DNA of 64,000 bases from the NCBI GenBank assembly GCA_963749515.1, contig CAVVMR010000011.1, forward strand, positions 1 through 64,000, in the 5' to 3' direction. Origin of the DNA: Gaiellasilicea sp963749515. GTDB lineage: Bacteria; Actinomycetota; Thermoleophilia; Gaiellales; Gaiellaceae. Of this stretch, positions 8,027 to 15,992 are shown piece after piece. The stretch's first letter is position 1. Each line of letters starts with the position of its first letter. Under the pieces are notes generated by a model. That model made no database searches, was not told the origin of the DNA, and worked only from the letters and a program-made list of their open reading frames with translations. The position numbers and the translations under genes are program-made.

Positions 8027-8057
8027 GGGCGGGCACAGGGTATCCGAGGAGAGTTCG

Positions 8058-8636
8058 TCAGCCCTGAGTGGACTCGACGACGTAGGTCGCGACGTCCTGG
8101 ATCTGCTTCTCGCTGAGCTGTCCCTTGAACGCCGGCATCACGCCCATGCCGTTCGTGACCCGGTCGACGACGAGCTCGAGGTCGGGCTTCGCCTCGTCGA
8201 GGTTCGGCCCCACGCCGCCGCTCGACCCCGCCGCCTCGAGCGTGTGGCAGGAGCCGCAGGCGGCCGATTCGTAGACCGCTTCGCCGGCCGCCGCATCACC
8301 GGCCGTCTCACCCGGCTCGGTCGACGGCGGCTCACCCGGCTCGGTCGTCGGCGTCTCACCCGTGCTCGGCGGCGGCTCCTCGCCGGTCTCTGAGCCGTGC
8401 GTCTCGGTGGCCTCGGCTCCGTGCTCGCCCTCCTCCTCGACGGCGAAGTAGACGACTCCGAACATCGTCCCCGCGAAGAGCACGACCGAGACGAGAACGA
8501 AGAGGCCGAGCCGGTTCCCGGGGAAGTCCGGGTTGCGTCGCGGGAAGTAGAAGGCGCACAGGATCGCGAACGCGATCAGGAGCCCGGCGAGTGCACCGAG
8601 CCCGACTTTCCCCGAATTCGTGATCGCCAGCAGCAC
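8058..8636 (-). CDS. Membrane-anchored c-type cytochrome
   Basis: A 192-residue protein with two hydrophobic segments (about 10-31 and 43-66), a long Glu/Thr/Pro linker (about 68-112, repeated TEPGEPPSTEPGE) and a C-terminal monohaem cytochrome c domain. CGSCH at about 127-131 binds haem, and Met in GVMPAF is the probable sixth ligand. It should carry electrons on the outer face of the membrane. The start is GTG 8636. It lies 19 bases downstream of clpS on the same strand, so the two are probably co-transcribed although functionally unrelated. Confidence 0.9.
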   Translation of the reverse strand: MLLAITNSGKVGLGALAGLLIAFAILCAFYFPRRNPDFPGNRLGLFVLVSVVLFAGTMFGVVYFAVEEEGEHGAEATETHGSETGEEPPPSTGETPTTEPGEPPSTEPGETAGDAAAGEAVYESAACGSCHTLEAAGSSGGVGPNLDEAKPDLELVVDRVTNGMGVMPAFKGQLSEKQIQDVATYVVESTQG

Positions 8637-8655
8637 GCGCCGGAACCTAACAGGA

Positions 8656-8955
8656 CTACACGCGGTCTAGGGGGGCCATCGTCAGGCCTCGGTCCTTGAG
8701 CTGCGACCAGTAGTGCTCCGCCTGTTCCTTGTGGCCCGACCAGACGACCGCCCGGCCACCGGAGTGGATCCGGTTCGCGAACGCCATCCCCTGCTCGAAG
8801 CCGACTCCGGGCAGCACTGCCGCGAGCGCGTGGGCGACGCCGTCGAAGGTGTTGTGGTCGTCGTTCATGACGATCACCTGCCAGGGGGCGTCGAGGTCCC
8901 CACCGGGGTCGTTGATCCCGGGCTTGCGGACGGGCGTTTCGGTGGCGGGGCTCAC
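8656..8955 (-). CDS. clpS: ATP-dependent Clp protease adaptor ClpS
   Basis: A 99-residue adaptor that delivers N-degron substrates to the ClpAP/ClpCP protease. The family signature is present: WQVIVMNDDHNTFDGV (the DDHNT N-end-rule pocket), a conserved helix with FANRIHSGGRAVVWSG, and the C-terminal GLTMAPL. Length is normal. The start is GTG 8955, with a TAGCGT box (8963-8968) 7 bases upstream, so the mRNA is probably leaderless. It is divergent from the aminopeptidase gene and upstream of the cytochrome gene. Confidence 0.95.
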   Translation of the reverse strand: MSPATETPVRKPGINDPGGDLDAPWQVIVMNDDHNTFDGVAHALAAVLPGVGFEQGMAFANRIHSGGRAVVWSGHKEQAEHYWSQLKDRGLTMAPLDRV

Positions 8956-8962
8956 CGGCCGG

Positions 8963-8988
8963 ACGCTACCAACGCTGCGGGTTAGGCT
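8963..8988. promoter_or_regulatory. Divergent leaderless promoters of clpS and the aminopeptidase
   Basis: On the minus strand TAGCGT (8968-8963) is 7 bases before the clpS GTG. On the plus strand TAGGCT (8983-8988) is 6 bases before the aminopeptidase ATG at 8995. A TANNNT -10 box this close to the start leaves no room for a leader, so both mRNAs are predicted to begin at the start codon. Confidence 0.5.
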
Positions 8989-8994
8989 TGGCGA

Positions 8995-10212
8995 ATGTCA
9001 CGCGACGACCGGCTCGATCGCTACGCCCGCCTCGCAGTCGAGGTGGGTGCAAACGTCGGCGAGGGCCAGGTCCTCTGGCTCTCGGCGCTGTCGGAGCATG
9101 CGCCGCTCGCGCGTGCGATCGCCCGCTGCGCCTACGAGCGTGGCGCACGCTACGTGGACGTCGACTACGCCGACCAGCACGTTCGGCGCGCACGCATCCA
9201 GCACGCGCCGGAGGACACCCTCGACTGGACCCCTCCGTGGGTGCTGGAGAAAATGGCCTACATCGCCGCCGAGCAAGGAGCGTTGATCCAGATCGTCGGC
9301 GACCCCGAGCCGGAGCTCCTCGCCGACCTGGATGGCACACGCGTCGGCAAGACGCGGATGCGCCAGCTCGCCGAGCGGTATGTCGAGGTCCTCAACCAGC
9401 GGCTTCTCAACTGGTCGATCGTGGCCTACCCGAACGAGGGCTGGGCGCAGACCGTTTTCGGAGAGCCGGACGTCGAGCGCCTCTGGGACGCGGTCGCGTC
9501 TGCGGTCCGGCTCGACGAGCCCGACCCGGTCGACGCGTGGCGCAACCACATCGAGAAGCTCGTCGAGCGCGCGAGGATCCTGAACGACCGCGGCTTCGAC
9601 AGCCTTCGCTTCCGCGGACCTGGCACGGACCTCACCGTCGGCCTGATCGCCGGCGCGCAGTGGTGCACGGCCCTCGAGGAGACGGTCGCCGGACGCCGGT
9701 ATGTGGCGAACATGCCGACGGAAGAGGTCTTCACGAGCCCGGATGGGCGCCGCACCGAGGGAACGGTCCGCTCGACCACGCCGCTCGCACTCGCCGGCAC
9801 GGTGATCCGCGATCTCGAGATCCGCTTCGAGGGCGGCCGCGCAGTCGAGGCCAACGCCACATCGGGCGCGGACGTCGTGCGGGAGCAGATCCGCTCCGAC
9901 GACGGTGCGGCGATGCTCGGCGAGGTCGCGCTCGTCGACGGCGACTCACGCGTCGGCCGCTCGGGCCTCACGTTCCTGAACACACTCTTCGACGAGAACG
10001 CGACGTGCCACATCGCCTACGGCGCGGGCATCCTGGAGGCGATCCCGAACGGGACCGAGCTCTCGGAGGCCGAGCTCGACGAGCTCGGCTTCAACAACTC
10101 GTCGATTCACACCGACTTCATGATCGGCGGGCCGGACGTGGAGGTCGACGGAATCGAGACCGGTGGCGCGGCCGTGCCTATCCTTCGCGGCGACGTCTGG
10201 CAGCTGACGTGA
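8995..10212 (+). CDS. M29-family metallo-aminopeptidase (aminopeptidase T/AmpS type)
   Basis: A 405-residue cytoplasmic exopeptidase. The protein matches the family along its full length, including the two-metal site: Glu in NMPTEEVF, Glu in AMLGEVAL, His in CHIAYG, and the His/Asp pair in SSIHTDFMIG. These enzymes remove N-terminal residues with broad specificity. Length is normal and there is no signal peptide. The gene is divergent from clpS, so two peptide-turnover functions share a promoter region. ATG 8995 is preceded at 6 bases by TAGGCT and has no ribosome-binding site. It is followed 4 bases later by the GFA gene. Confidence 0.92.
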   Translation: MSRDDRLDRYARLAVEVGANVGEGQVLWLSALSEHAPLARAIARCAYERGARYVDVDYADQHVRRARIQHAPEDTLDWTPPWVLEKMAYIAAEQGALIQIVGDPEPELLADLDGTRVGKTRMRQLAERYVEVLNQRLLNWSIVAYPNEGWAQTVFGEPDVERLWDAVASAVRLDEPDPVDAWRNHIEKLVERARILNDRGFDSLRFRGPGTDLTVGLIAGAQWCTALEETVAGRRYVANMPTEEVFTSPDGRRTEGTVRSTTPLALAGTVIRDLEIRFEGGRAVEANATSGADVVREQIRSDDGAAMLGEVALVDGDSRVGRSGLTFLNTLFDENATCHIAYGAGILEAIPNGTELSEAELDELGFNNSSIHTDFMIGGPDVEVDGIETGGAAVPILRGDVWQLT

Positions 10213-10216
10213 GCCG

Positions 10217-10636
10217 ATGAGTGAGCCTTCTTTCCCACTGACCGGAGGTTGCGGCTGCGGTGCGGTTCGCTTCGAGATCCGCGAGCCGTTCGCCTCGGCC
10301 GTCTACTGCCACTGCACGCGGTGCCAGCGGCGCACCGGGACGGCAGCATCCGCGAACGGCCGCACGGCGCCGGGCTCGTTCCACCTCGTCGCGGGCGAGG
10401 AGCACCTCCGCGCGTGGGCGCCCGAGGACGGCTCGGAGAAGGTCTTCTGCAGTCTGTGCGGCTCGGCGGTCTTCAGCCGCAGCCCGGGCGATCCGCCCGG
10501 GATCGGTGTCCGGCTTGGCGCGCTCGACAGCGACCCCGGCATCCGCCCGCAGTGGCACCAGTACGTCGACTACGCCGCGAGCTGGGAAAAGATCCCGGAC
10601 GACGGCCTGCCCCGCTACCCCGAGGGGAAGACGTAA
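10217..10636 (+). CDS. GFA (CENP-V/glutathione-dependent formaldehyde-activating) family protein
   Basis: A 139-residue zinc protein of the GFA fold. Zinc-binding cysteines are visible in GGCGCGAV, in CHCTRCQRRTG and in FCSLCGSAVF. Most members have unknown substrates; a few act on S-hydroxymethyl-glutathione or related adducts, and this lineage uses other thiols, so the named reaction should not be assumed. It starts 4 bases after the aminopeptidase stop and is probably co-transcribed with it. Confidence 0.9.
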   Translation: MSEPSFPLTGGCGCGAVRFEIREPFASAVYCHCTRCQRRTGTAASANGRTAPGSFHLVAGEEHLRAWAPEDGSEKVFCSLCGSAVFSRSPGDPPGIGVRLGALDSDPGIRPQWHQYVDYAASWEKIPDDGLPRYPEGKT

Positions 10637-10701
10637 TGCCCGGTCACGCGCTCCGTCTTCGAATGACTTCATCGGGGGGCGCTCGCGTCGCCGGCTCCGG
10701 C

Positions 10702-10792
10702 CGGGCGAGACCGCGGCACCTGAGAGGGAATCCTTAGCGCTGCTTCCTTCCGGACCTGACGCGGTTCGGATGCTCTCAGTGCGCGGAACCCG
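10702..10792 (-). ncRNA. ffs: Signal recognition particle RNA (4.5S type)
   Basis: On the minus strand the sequence contains the universal SRP domain IV core GTCAGGTCCGGAAGGAAGCA (about 10742-10763). Flanking arms pair as one long rod: ACTGAGAG with CTCTCAGGT and further GC-rich outer pairs (GGGTTCCGCGC with GCCGCGGTCTCGCCC). Length of about 90 nt fits the short bacterial type. It would bind Ffh for membrane protein targeting. Ends are approximate. Confidence 0.92.
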
Positions 10793-10954
10793 ACCATCGA
10801 CGCCACGTGCGCGAGACCTGATCCCGTTGAAGCCGCCCTCGGACGGCGTTCGGCCCCGCTGGAGCGGATTTCGGGTTCAAGGAACCGCTAACTCCCCACC
10901 TAGCGCGACCGGGCAAACGGAGGGTAGCACCGGCGCTATCCTGTCCTCACTCCC

Positions 10955-11026
10955 GGGCGCATAGCTCAGCGGGAGAGCGCTCGCTTCACACGCGAGAGGT
11001 CCCTGGTTCAATCCCAGGTGCGCCCA
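10955..11026 (+). tRNA. tRNA-Val(CAC)
   Basis: A complete 72-nt tRNA. Acceptor GGGCGCA pairs with TGCGCCC, anticodon arm is CTCGC-TTCACAC-GCGAG (anticodon CAC at 10987-10989), T-arm is CCTGG-TTCAATC-CCAGG and the discriminator is A. CCA is not encoded. Its 3' 50 nt recur at 13943-13992. Confidence 0.96.
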
Positions 11027-11072
11027 CTTCCAAAAGATCTGGTAATGCGGTCGATTCGCTCCGCCTCGCGGC

Positions 11073-12374
11073 CTAAGCGTCGATCGTCGAAGCGCCGATC
11101 GTGACTTCACGGAATCGCGGTGCGGGAGGAGTCACCGCTCCCGCAAGGAGACCGACGGCAGCAGTCACGGCAGCGCTGCTCAACAGAATGGGTCGGTACG
11201 AATCGAACTGCTCATGGCTGATCGAGATGAGCAGCGGGCCGATCGCCGATGCCCCGACGAGAATGCTTGTCGCGATCCCGCGGATCGCACCGATGTGTGC
11301 CGTTCCGAACCAGCGCGGGTAGAGAGCCGAGACGATCGCGCGGACCTGGCCGCTGTGCACGCCGATCGTGAACCCGTAGACGGCGGCGAGCAGACCGGGG
11401 CGGGCGACGGTCGCGAGCGCGAGACCGGCGGCCAGTGTCGCGGCTGTGGTGGGCAACAGGACCCGGCTCGACACGCGGTCGGCGAGCCAGCCGAAGAGGA
11501 AACCGGCGACCAATACCCCGACCAGTTGGGGCAGAAAGACGACCGCGACCTCAGTCCGCGTCAGGCCACGGGCGCCCAGGATCGAGAATTGGTGGAAGAT
11601 CAGCCCGGTGACCAGGCAGGCGCTGAGGGCGGAGACTGCGGCGACGGCCCAGAACGCAGGCGTGCGCAGCGCCTCACGCGCCGCCGTCGACTCACCCGCG
11701 GCGCGTTCCGTTACGGAGCTCGGCGTCTCGCCATCCGGAAGCTGACCGATGTCGGACGGCCGGTCCACGATCGCAAACCGTGCGATCGGGAGCACCGTTG
11801 CCCAGATTACGACCCCGAGCACGACCCATGCCCAGCGCCACCCGACCTCCCCGATCAGCGACGTCAACGCCAACGGCGCGAGCGCCATCAGCCCTGCTGA
11901 CAGCGTCATCGAGATCCCGATGGCAAGCCCTCGGCGGCGGTCGAACCAGAGCGCGATGCCCGTCTGGCCGATCAGGCTGAGCGCCCCCTGACCGAGCATC
12001 CGGATCCCGACGAAGGCCAGCGCCAGCGTCACGATCCCGCGGACTGCACTTGTCGCAACGAGCACGCCGCCGAACGCGATGCCGATCCAGAGCATCGCGC
12101 GGCTGACGCCGACTCGGTCGACCCAGCGACCGATCGGCAGCAACGCCACCGCGCCGACGATCGTTCCCACGAGATAGGCGGTTGAGACCGCCGAACGGCT
12201 CAAGTCGAGCCCTTCGATGAAGTGGTCGATGAAGACGGCGACCCCAAGCGTCTGGCCGGGCACCGTCAGGCAGATCGCCAATGTGAACCAGACGAGCATC
12301 GACCAGCCCCGAAACCGCTGCCGACGTCCATCGGAGAACGGGGGAGCTGCCACATCGATCGGCAACTCGGTCAC
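11073..12374 (-). CDS. MFS transporter (OFA-like), first of a paralogous pair
   Basis: A 433-residue major facilitator with about 12 membrane segments. Segment 2-3 carries the MFS loop PIGRWVDRVG. The N-terminal region (LTVPGQTLGVAVFIDHFIEG) closely resembles the other MFS protein at 12566 (FASAPGQSFLLSVFVDDLLE), so the pair are paralogues. Such proteins usually export or exchange small organic acids or drugs; substrate cannot be read. The gene is divergent from its paralogue, and both lie between the intact tRNA-Val and its 3' copy. Confidence 0.88.
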   Translation of the reverse strand: MTELPIDVAAPPFSDGRRQRFRGWSMLVWFTLAICLTVPGQTLGVAVFIDHFIEGLDLSRSAVSTAYLVGTIVGAVALLPIGRWVDRVGVSRAMLWIGIAFGGVLVATSAVRGIVTLALAFVGIRMLGQGALSLIGQTGIALWFDRRRGLAIGISMTLSAGLMALAPLALTSLIGEVGWRWAWVVLGVVIWATVLPIARFAIVDRPSDIGQLPDGETPSSVTERAAGESTAAREALRTPAFWAVAAVSALSACLVTGLIFHQFSILGARGLTRTEVAVVFLPQLVGVLVAGFLFGWLADRVSSRVLLPTTAATLAAGLALATVARPGLLAAVYGFTIGVHSGQVRAIVSALYPRWFGTAHIGAIRGIATSILVGASAIGPLLISISHEQFDSYRPILLSSAAVTAAVGLLAGAVTPPAPRFREVTIGASTIDA

Positions 12375-12565
12375 GGACGGCCACCGTCGAGCTCCCGCAG
12401 TCTGCCGTGTATCTGTCCCAGCGTCGTCATCGCTTCAACGTATCCGCAGACGAAACGACGCTACGATCCGTGGAGCGTTCACGCCGGGGCCTGGAAGCTC
12501 CGGGGGCGCGCCCCGCAGGGGCGTGTCGTCGGCGATGACGGTGGCGCTCGACCGACCATCGCTTC

Positions 12566-13804
12566 GTGTCCGCTCCCACCATCCGTCGTCTCAGCCGCCG
12601 CAGCTCCTCGCTCGCGCTCGGGCTCGCCTTCGTCGCGATGTTCGCCTCCGCGCCGGGCCAGTCGTTCCTGCTCTCCGTCTTCGTCGACGACCTGCTCGAG
12701 GACACGGGCCTCTCACGCACGGTCTTCTCGACCCTGTACGGCCTCGCCACGATCGTCTCGGCCACAGTCAGCCTCATGCTCGGCCGTGCCACGGATCGGA
12801 TCGGCCTCCGTGTCGCCTGGATCGGGGTTGCAGCCGGCCTTGCCTGCGCGTGTCTGATCACAAGCGCCGCCAGCGGGCTCGTGCTGGCCTTCGTCGGCCT
12901 GGCGCTGCTGCGGGCGTTCGGCCAGGGAAGCTTCCCGCTGCTGGGGACGCTGATCGTCAACTACTGGTTCCCCGTCCGCCGCGGCGCGGCGATGGCGGCT
13001 GCGAGCTTCGGGATCACAGCCGCGACGATCGCGTTGCCGCCGCTCGTTGCGCTGCTGATCGGCGGCGTTGGCTGGCAGACGGCGTACAGGATCCTGGCTG
13101 TGGTTCTGCTGGCCGTCGTGCTCCCGCTCGGATTCGTGCTCCGGCGGCCGCCCGCGGTGACGGCGGTGTCAGCGAGTACGGAGCCGATGACGGCGGCCGA
13201 GGTTGCGGCTCCTTCGCCGTCGCGCAGGAGCAGGCGGCTGCGGATCAGGATTCCGAGCCGCGAGGCGGCCCTGCTCCTAGGCGTCTTCGCGGCGCCGCCG
13301 CTCGTGATGACCGCCATCACGTTCCACGCCGTCTCCCTCCTCGGCGGCCACGGCCTCAGCGCACCCGCGGCTGCAGTCGCGCTCAGTGTCTTCGGCGCCG
13401 CGAGCGCACTCGCCACCGTTGGGATCGGCGCGGTCGCGGACCGGCTTTCGACGCGCGCGCTGCTGGTCGCGATGAGCAGTGCACTGCTCGCGGGGACGCT
13501 TGTTCTGCTGGTGGATTCGGCGGCGCCGGCATATGTCGGCTTCGCCTTGATCGGCTCCGCGGGCGGTCTCTTCGGGGTAACGAGTGGGATCGCCTGGGCG
13601 CGGACCTATGGGGTCGTCGGCCTGGGCCGTCTCCAGGGTGTCTCGTTCGCCGCGCAGATCGCTGCGGCCGCCGCGGGCCCACTTCCATTGGCGGTCTCGC
13701 TCCAAGCGACCGGGAGCTACAGCGCCGGTGTGTTCTTTCTCGCCGCTGTCGCCGCAACGGCGCTCGCCGGCGCTGGCCGCTGGCGCGAGCCGCCGCTTAC
13801 GTGA
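12566..13804 (+). CDS. MFS transporter (OFA-like), second of the pair
   Basis: A 412-residue, 12-segment major facilitator starting at GTG 12566. The loop MLGRATDRIG matches the MFS A-motif region, and the N-terminal APGQSF segment matches the divergent neighbour. A cytoplasmic loop around residue 200-230 is rich in Arg and Ser. The shared 190-bp intergenic region contains a GC-rich hairpin (GGGGGCGCGCCCC area, about 12500-12525) and could coordinate the two genes. Substrate unknown. Confidence 0.88.
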   Translation: MSAPTIRRLSRRSSSLALGLAFVAMFASAPGQSFLLSVFVDDLLEDTGLSRTVFSTLYGLATIVSATVSLMLGRATDRIGLRVAWIGVAAGLACACLITSAASGLVLAFVGLALLRAFGQGSFPLLGTLIVNYWFPVRRGAAMAAASFGITAATIALPPLVALLIGGVGWQTAYRILAVVLLAVVLPLGFVLRRPPAVTAVSASTEPMTAAEVAAPSPSRRSRRLRIRIPSREAALLLGVFAAPPLVMTAITFHAVSLLGGHGLSAPAAAVALSVFGAASALATVGIGAVADRLSTRALLVAMSSALLAGTLVLLVDSAAPAYVGFALIGSAGGLFGVTSGIAWARTYGVVGLGRLQGVSFAAQIAAAAAGPLPLAVSLQATGSYSAGVFFLAAVAATALAGAGRWREPPLT

Positions 13805-13942
13805 ACCGATCGGACCGGATACGCGTGCGAGAACGGTGCGAGGTACGAATGGCGTCACGCCGCGATACTCTCCTGCACTTCCAGAGACGATTCCTTGCGA
13901 ACAGGTGCATTCAGCGTCAGATGGCGCCCGGTGGCGAACGCC

Positions 13943-13992
13943 GCGCTCGCTTCACACACGAGAGGCCCCTGGTTCGATCCCAGGCGCGCCCA
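13943..13992 (+). tRNA. Diverged 3' copy of tRNA-Val
   Basis: Aligned without gaps to 10977-11026 (the 3' 50 nt of tRNA-Val), this segment matches at 46 of 50 positions. It covers part of the D-arm, the anticodon loop TTCACAC, the T-arm and the acceptor 3' strand. The 5' half of a tRNA is absent. The four changes suggest age. It is the signature of an old attachment site or of a partial tRNA duplication. Confidence 0.7.
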
Positions 13993-14012
13993 TCTTGGGG
14001 TCTAGCCCAACG

Positions 14013-15074
14013 ATGAACGGCGAGTCGATGTGGCCGGCGATCGCGGGGCTGCCGCTCGTCATCGAGGCGTGCAAGTACGAGCGCATGCACGCCGTCCTGA
14101 CCAACGACTTCGATCGCGTCACCACGCACGTGCGCCTCATCGGCGCCGGCACCGACGGGCTCGGCGAGGACATCTCGGCCCACCACGAGGACGGCACGAC
14201 GCTGCACGAGACCCGGCCGTCGCTGCCGCTCGAGGGCGAGTGGACGCTGGCCGGCTTCTCCGAGCATCTCGCCACGCTGGAGCTGTGGCAGCAGCCGCCG
14301 GAGTGGGAAGGGGCGCTGCGCTACCGCAACTGGGCGTTCGAGTCGGCGGCACTCGACCTCGCGCTGCGCCAGGCCGGCCGTTCGCTGCACGATGTGCTCG
14401 GGCTGGAGCCGCAGCCGGTGCGCTTCGTCAACTCGCTCGGCCTCGGCAAGGAGCCTTCGATCGAGCCGGTGCTCCGGCGGCTGGCGCGCTCCCCCGGAGT
14501 GCGCTTCAAGCTCGACGCCGAGGCGACGTGGGCGCCGGCGCTCGTCGACGAGGTCGCGGCGACAGGCGCAGTCGACACGATCGACTTCAAGGGTCAGTAC
14601 GGCTTCGAGGTCGACGATCCGGCGGCACTGGGTGCGCTGTACGACCGCGTGCTCGCCGCGTTCCCGGACGCCTACCTGGAGGACCCGCACGACTTGCCCG
14701 AGATCGCGGAGCGACTCCAGGATCACATCGAGCGGGTGTCCTACGACGCGCCGATCCACAGCGCCGAGGACATCGGCGCGACGCCACTGGCCGCGCGCGT
14801 CGTGAACGTCAAGCCGTCGCGGATCGGAAGCCTGCGCCCGCTGTTCGAGGTATATGGGCGCTGTGCACGCGAGCGGCGGCCGATGTACGGCGGCGGCATG
14901 GGCGAGCTCGGCGTGGGCCGTGGGCAGATAGAGCTGCTCGCCGCGCTGTTCCACCCCGACGCGCCGAACGACGTGGCGCCGAGTGCGTACAACGAGGACG
15001 ACCCGGCGGGCGGCCTGCCTGCCAGCCCCCTGGCGCCGCGCCCCGAGACGACCGGCTTCCGCTGGGCAGCGTAG
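14013..15074 (+). CDS. Enolase-superfamily enzyme (o-succinylbenzoate synthase/muconate-cycloisomerase-like)
   Basis: A 353-residue TIM-barrel protein. The C-terminal half shows the superfamily pattern: Lys/Asp in RFKLDAEATW, Glu in YLEDPHD, Asp in HSAED and Lys in NVKPSRIG, which fit the metal ligands and acid/base residues that abstract an alpha-proton next to a carboxylate. The N-terminal capping region (residues 1-110) is atypical, so I cannot name a substrate. The start ATG 14013 lies 20 bases after the tRNA-Val copy, so this gene probably flanked the tRNA before the MFS pair arrived. Confidence 0.7.
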   Translation: MNGESMWPAIAGLPLVIEACKYERMHAVLTNDFDRVTTHVRLIGAGTDGLGEDISAHHEDGTTLHETRPSLPLEGEWTLAGFSEHLATLELWQQPPEWEGALRYRNWAFESAALDLALRQAGRSLHDVLGLEPQPVRFVNSLGLGKEPSIEPVLRRLARSPGVRFKLDAEATWAPALVDEVAATGAVDTIDFKGQYGFEVDDPAALGALYDRVLAAFPDAYLEDPHDLPEIAERLQDHIERVSYDAPIHSAEDIGATPLAARVVNVKPSRIGSLRPLFEVYGRCARERRPMYGGGMGELGVGRGQIELLAALFHPDAPNDVAPSAYNEDDPAGGLPASPLAPRPETTGFRWAA

Positions 15075-15132
15075 ACGCGTCCCTCGTGCGAGGGATGGCT
15101 GTTGGATCGACCACGGACGATCCAAGCCGCGA

Positions 15133-15492
15133 ATGGCCGCGCGTCTCTACGTCTCAGCTCTGCTCTGCGCGATCGTTGCCGCCGGTGCAGCCTCGACGGG
15201 GCACAGTGCTCTGTCGCCGCAGAAGGTCGCCTGGAAGCGATTCAACATGTGGACGGTCGCCGTCGCCGTCTACAGGGAGGATCAGGGCACGTACGTGGGC
15301 ATGACGAAGGCGAAGCTTGCCAAGTGGGACTACGGGATCCTCCCGTACCCGGTGCGGATCGGATGGGCGACGAAGACCCGGTACTGCCTGGAGACGACTG
15401 CCTCCGGACGCGTCTTCCATCGTGTGGGCCCGACGGGTTTCACGACGAACCCGAAGATCGCGGCTCCCGCCGGCAAGTGTCCGGCCCGCTAG
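15133..15492 (+). CDS. Small secreted protein, unknown
   Basis: A 119-residue protein with a signal peptide (about 1-26, YVSALLCAIVAAGAAS). The mature part has two cysteines (YCLETT and GKCPAR) that could form a disulfide, with an FHRVGPTGFTTNP stretch like the C-terminal region of type IV pilin-like secreted proteins. I recognise no family. The stop codon overlaps the stop of the convergent gene by three bases. Confidence 0.65.
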   Translation: MAARLYVSALLCAIVAAGAASTGHSALSPQKVAWKRFNMWTVAVAVYREDQGTYVGMTKAKLAKWDYGILPYPVRIGWATKTRYCLETTASGRVFHRVGPTGFTTNPKIAAPAGKCPAR

Positions 15493-15905
15493 ATCTCGCG
15501 TAGCTGGACTTCGAGCACGACGGCGTGGCCCACGACGCGTGGCCCCTCGTGCATCTTGATCTCCATTCCCGGGCGGACGTGCCGCCAGAGCTCCGGCGAG
15601 ATCGGCAGCAACCGAACGACGGCCTCGCCTCCCGGCGCTACCTGGTCCGCGTCGTCGATCAGAACGGGCGCACCGTTGATTCCACCTTCCGGGCTCGCGA
15701 TGTCCCAGTCCGGCCGGTAGTCCTGGAAGAACGGCCCGCGGCGACCGCCTTCCGCTTCGGACAGGACCGTCAAGCGAACCTTGACGAAGCCGTCATCGTC
15801 GGCGCGCCGCTGCAGCCGCTCTCGAACGGCAGCGGGATCCGGGACAGGCGGCGGCCCTGGATCCCGGTGGGGACGGATGATTCGCCTCAGCCATCCTCGC
15901 GACAT
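15489..15905 (-). CDS. Stand-alone EF-Tu domain III-like protein
   Basis: A 138-residue protein. After a basic N-terminus it resembles the C-terminal beta-barrel of elongation factor Tu: GRRGPFFQDYRPD..., PGGEAVVRLLPIS, WRHVRPGMEIKMHEGPRVVGHAVVLEV. There is no GTPase domain, so it is not a translation factor. Similar small proteins are annotated EF-Tu/IF-2-like; their role is unknown. Met at 15905 is the likely start, since the upstream in-frame ATG at 15953 would extend into the neighbour's promoter. It is divergent from the SIR2-like gene. Confidence 0.7.
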   Translation of the reverse strand: MSRGWLRRIIRPHRDPGPPPVPDPAAVRERLQRRADDDGFVKVRLTVLSEAEGGRRGPFFQDYRPDWDIASPEGGINGAPVLIDDADQVAPGGEAVVRLLPISPELWRHVRPGMEIKMHEGPRVVGHAVVLEVQLREI

Positions 15906-15952
15906 CGAGCAGGAACGTAGCGCAGCGCGCCCGCCGGTTCGCCCTTCAATCA

Positions 15953-15987
15953 ATTGTCAGCACAAGTGGCAATTGTCGCCTATTGTC
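15953..15987 (+). promoter_or_regulatory. ATTGTC repeats and -10 box before the SIR2-like gene
   Basis: ATTGTC occurs at 15953, 15972 and 15982 in an AT-richer patch between two divergent genes. The last copy overlaps TATTGT (15981-15986), a -10 box six bases before the GTG start at 15993. This suggests a leaderless transcript with a repressor or activator binding the repeats. Confidence 0.4.
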
Positions 15988-15992
15988 CGTGG

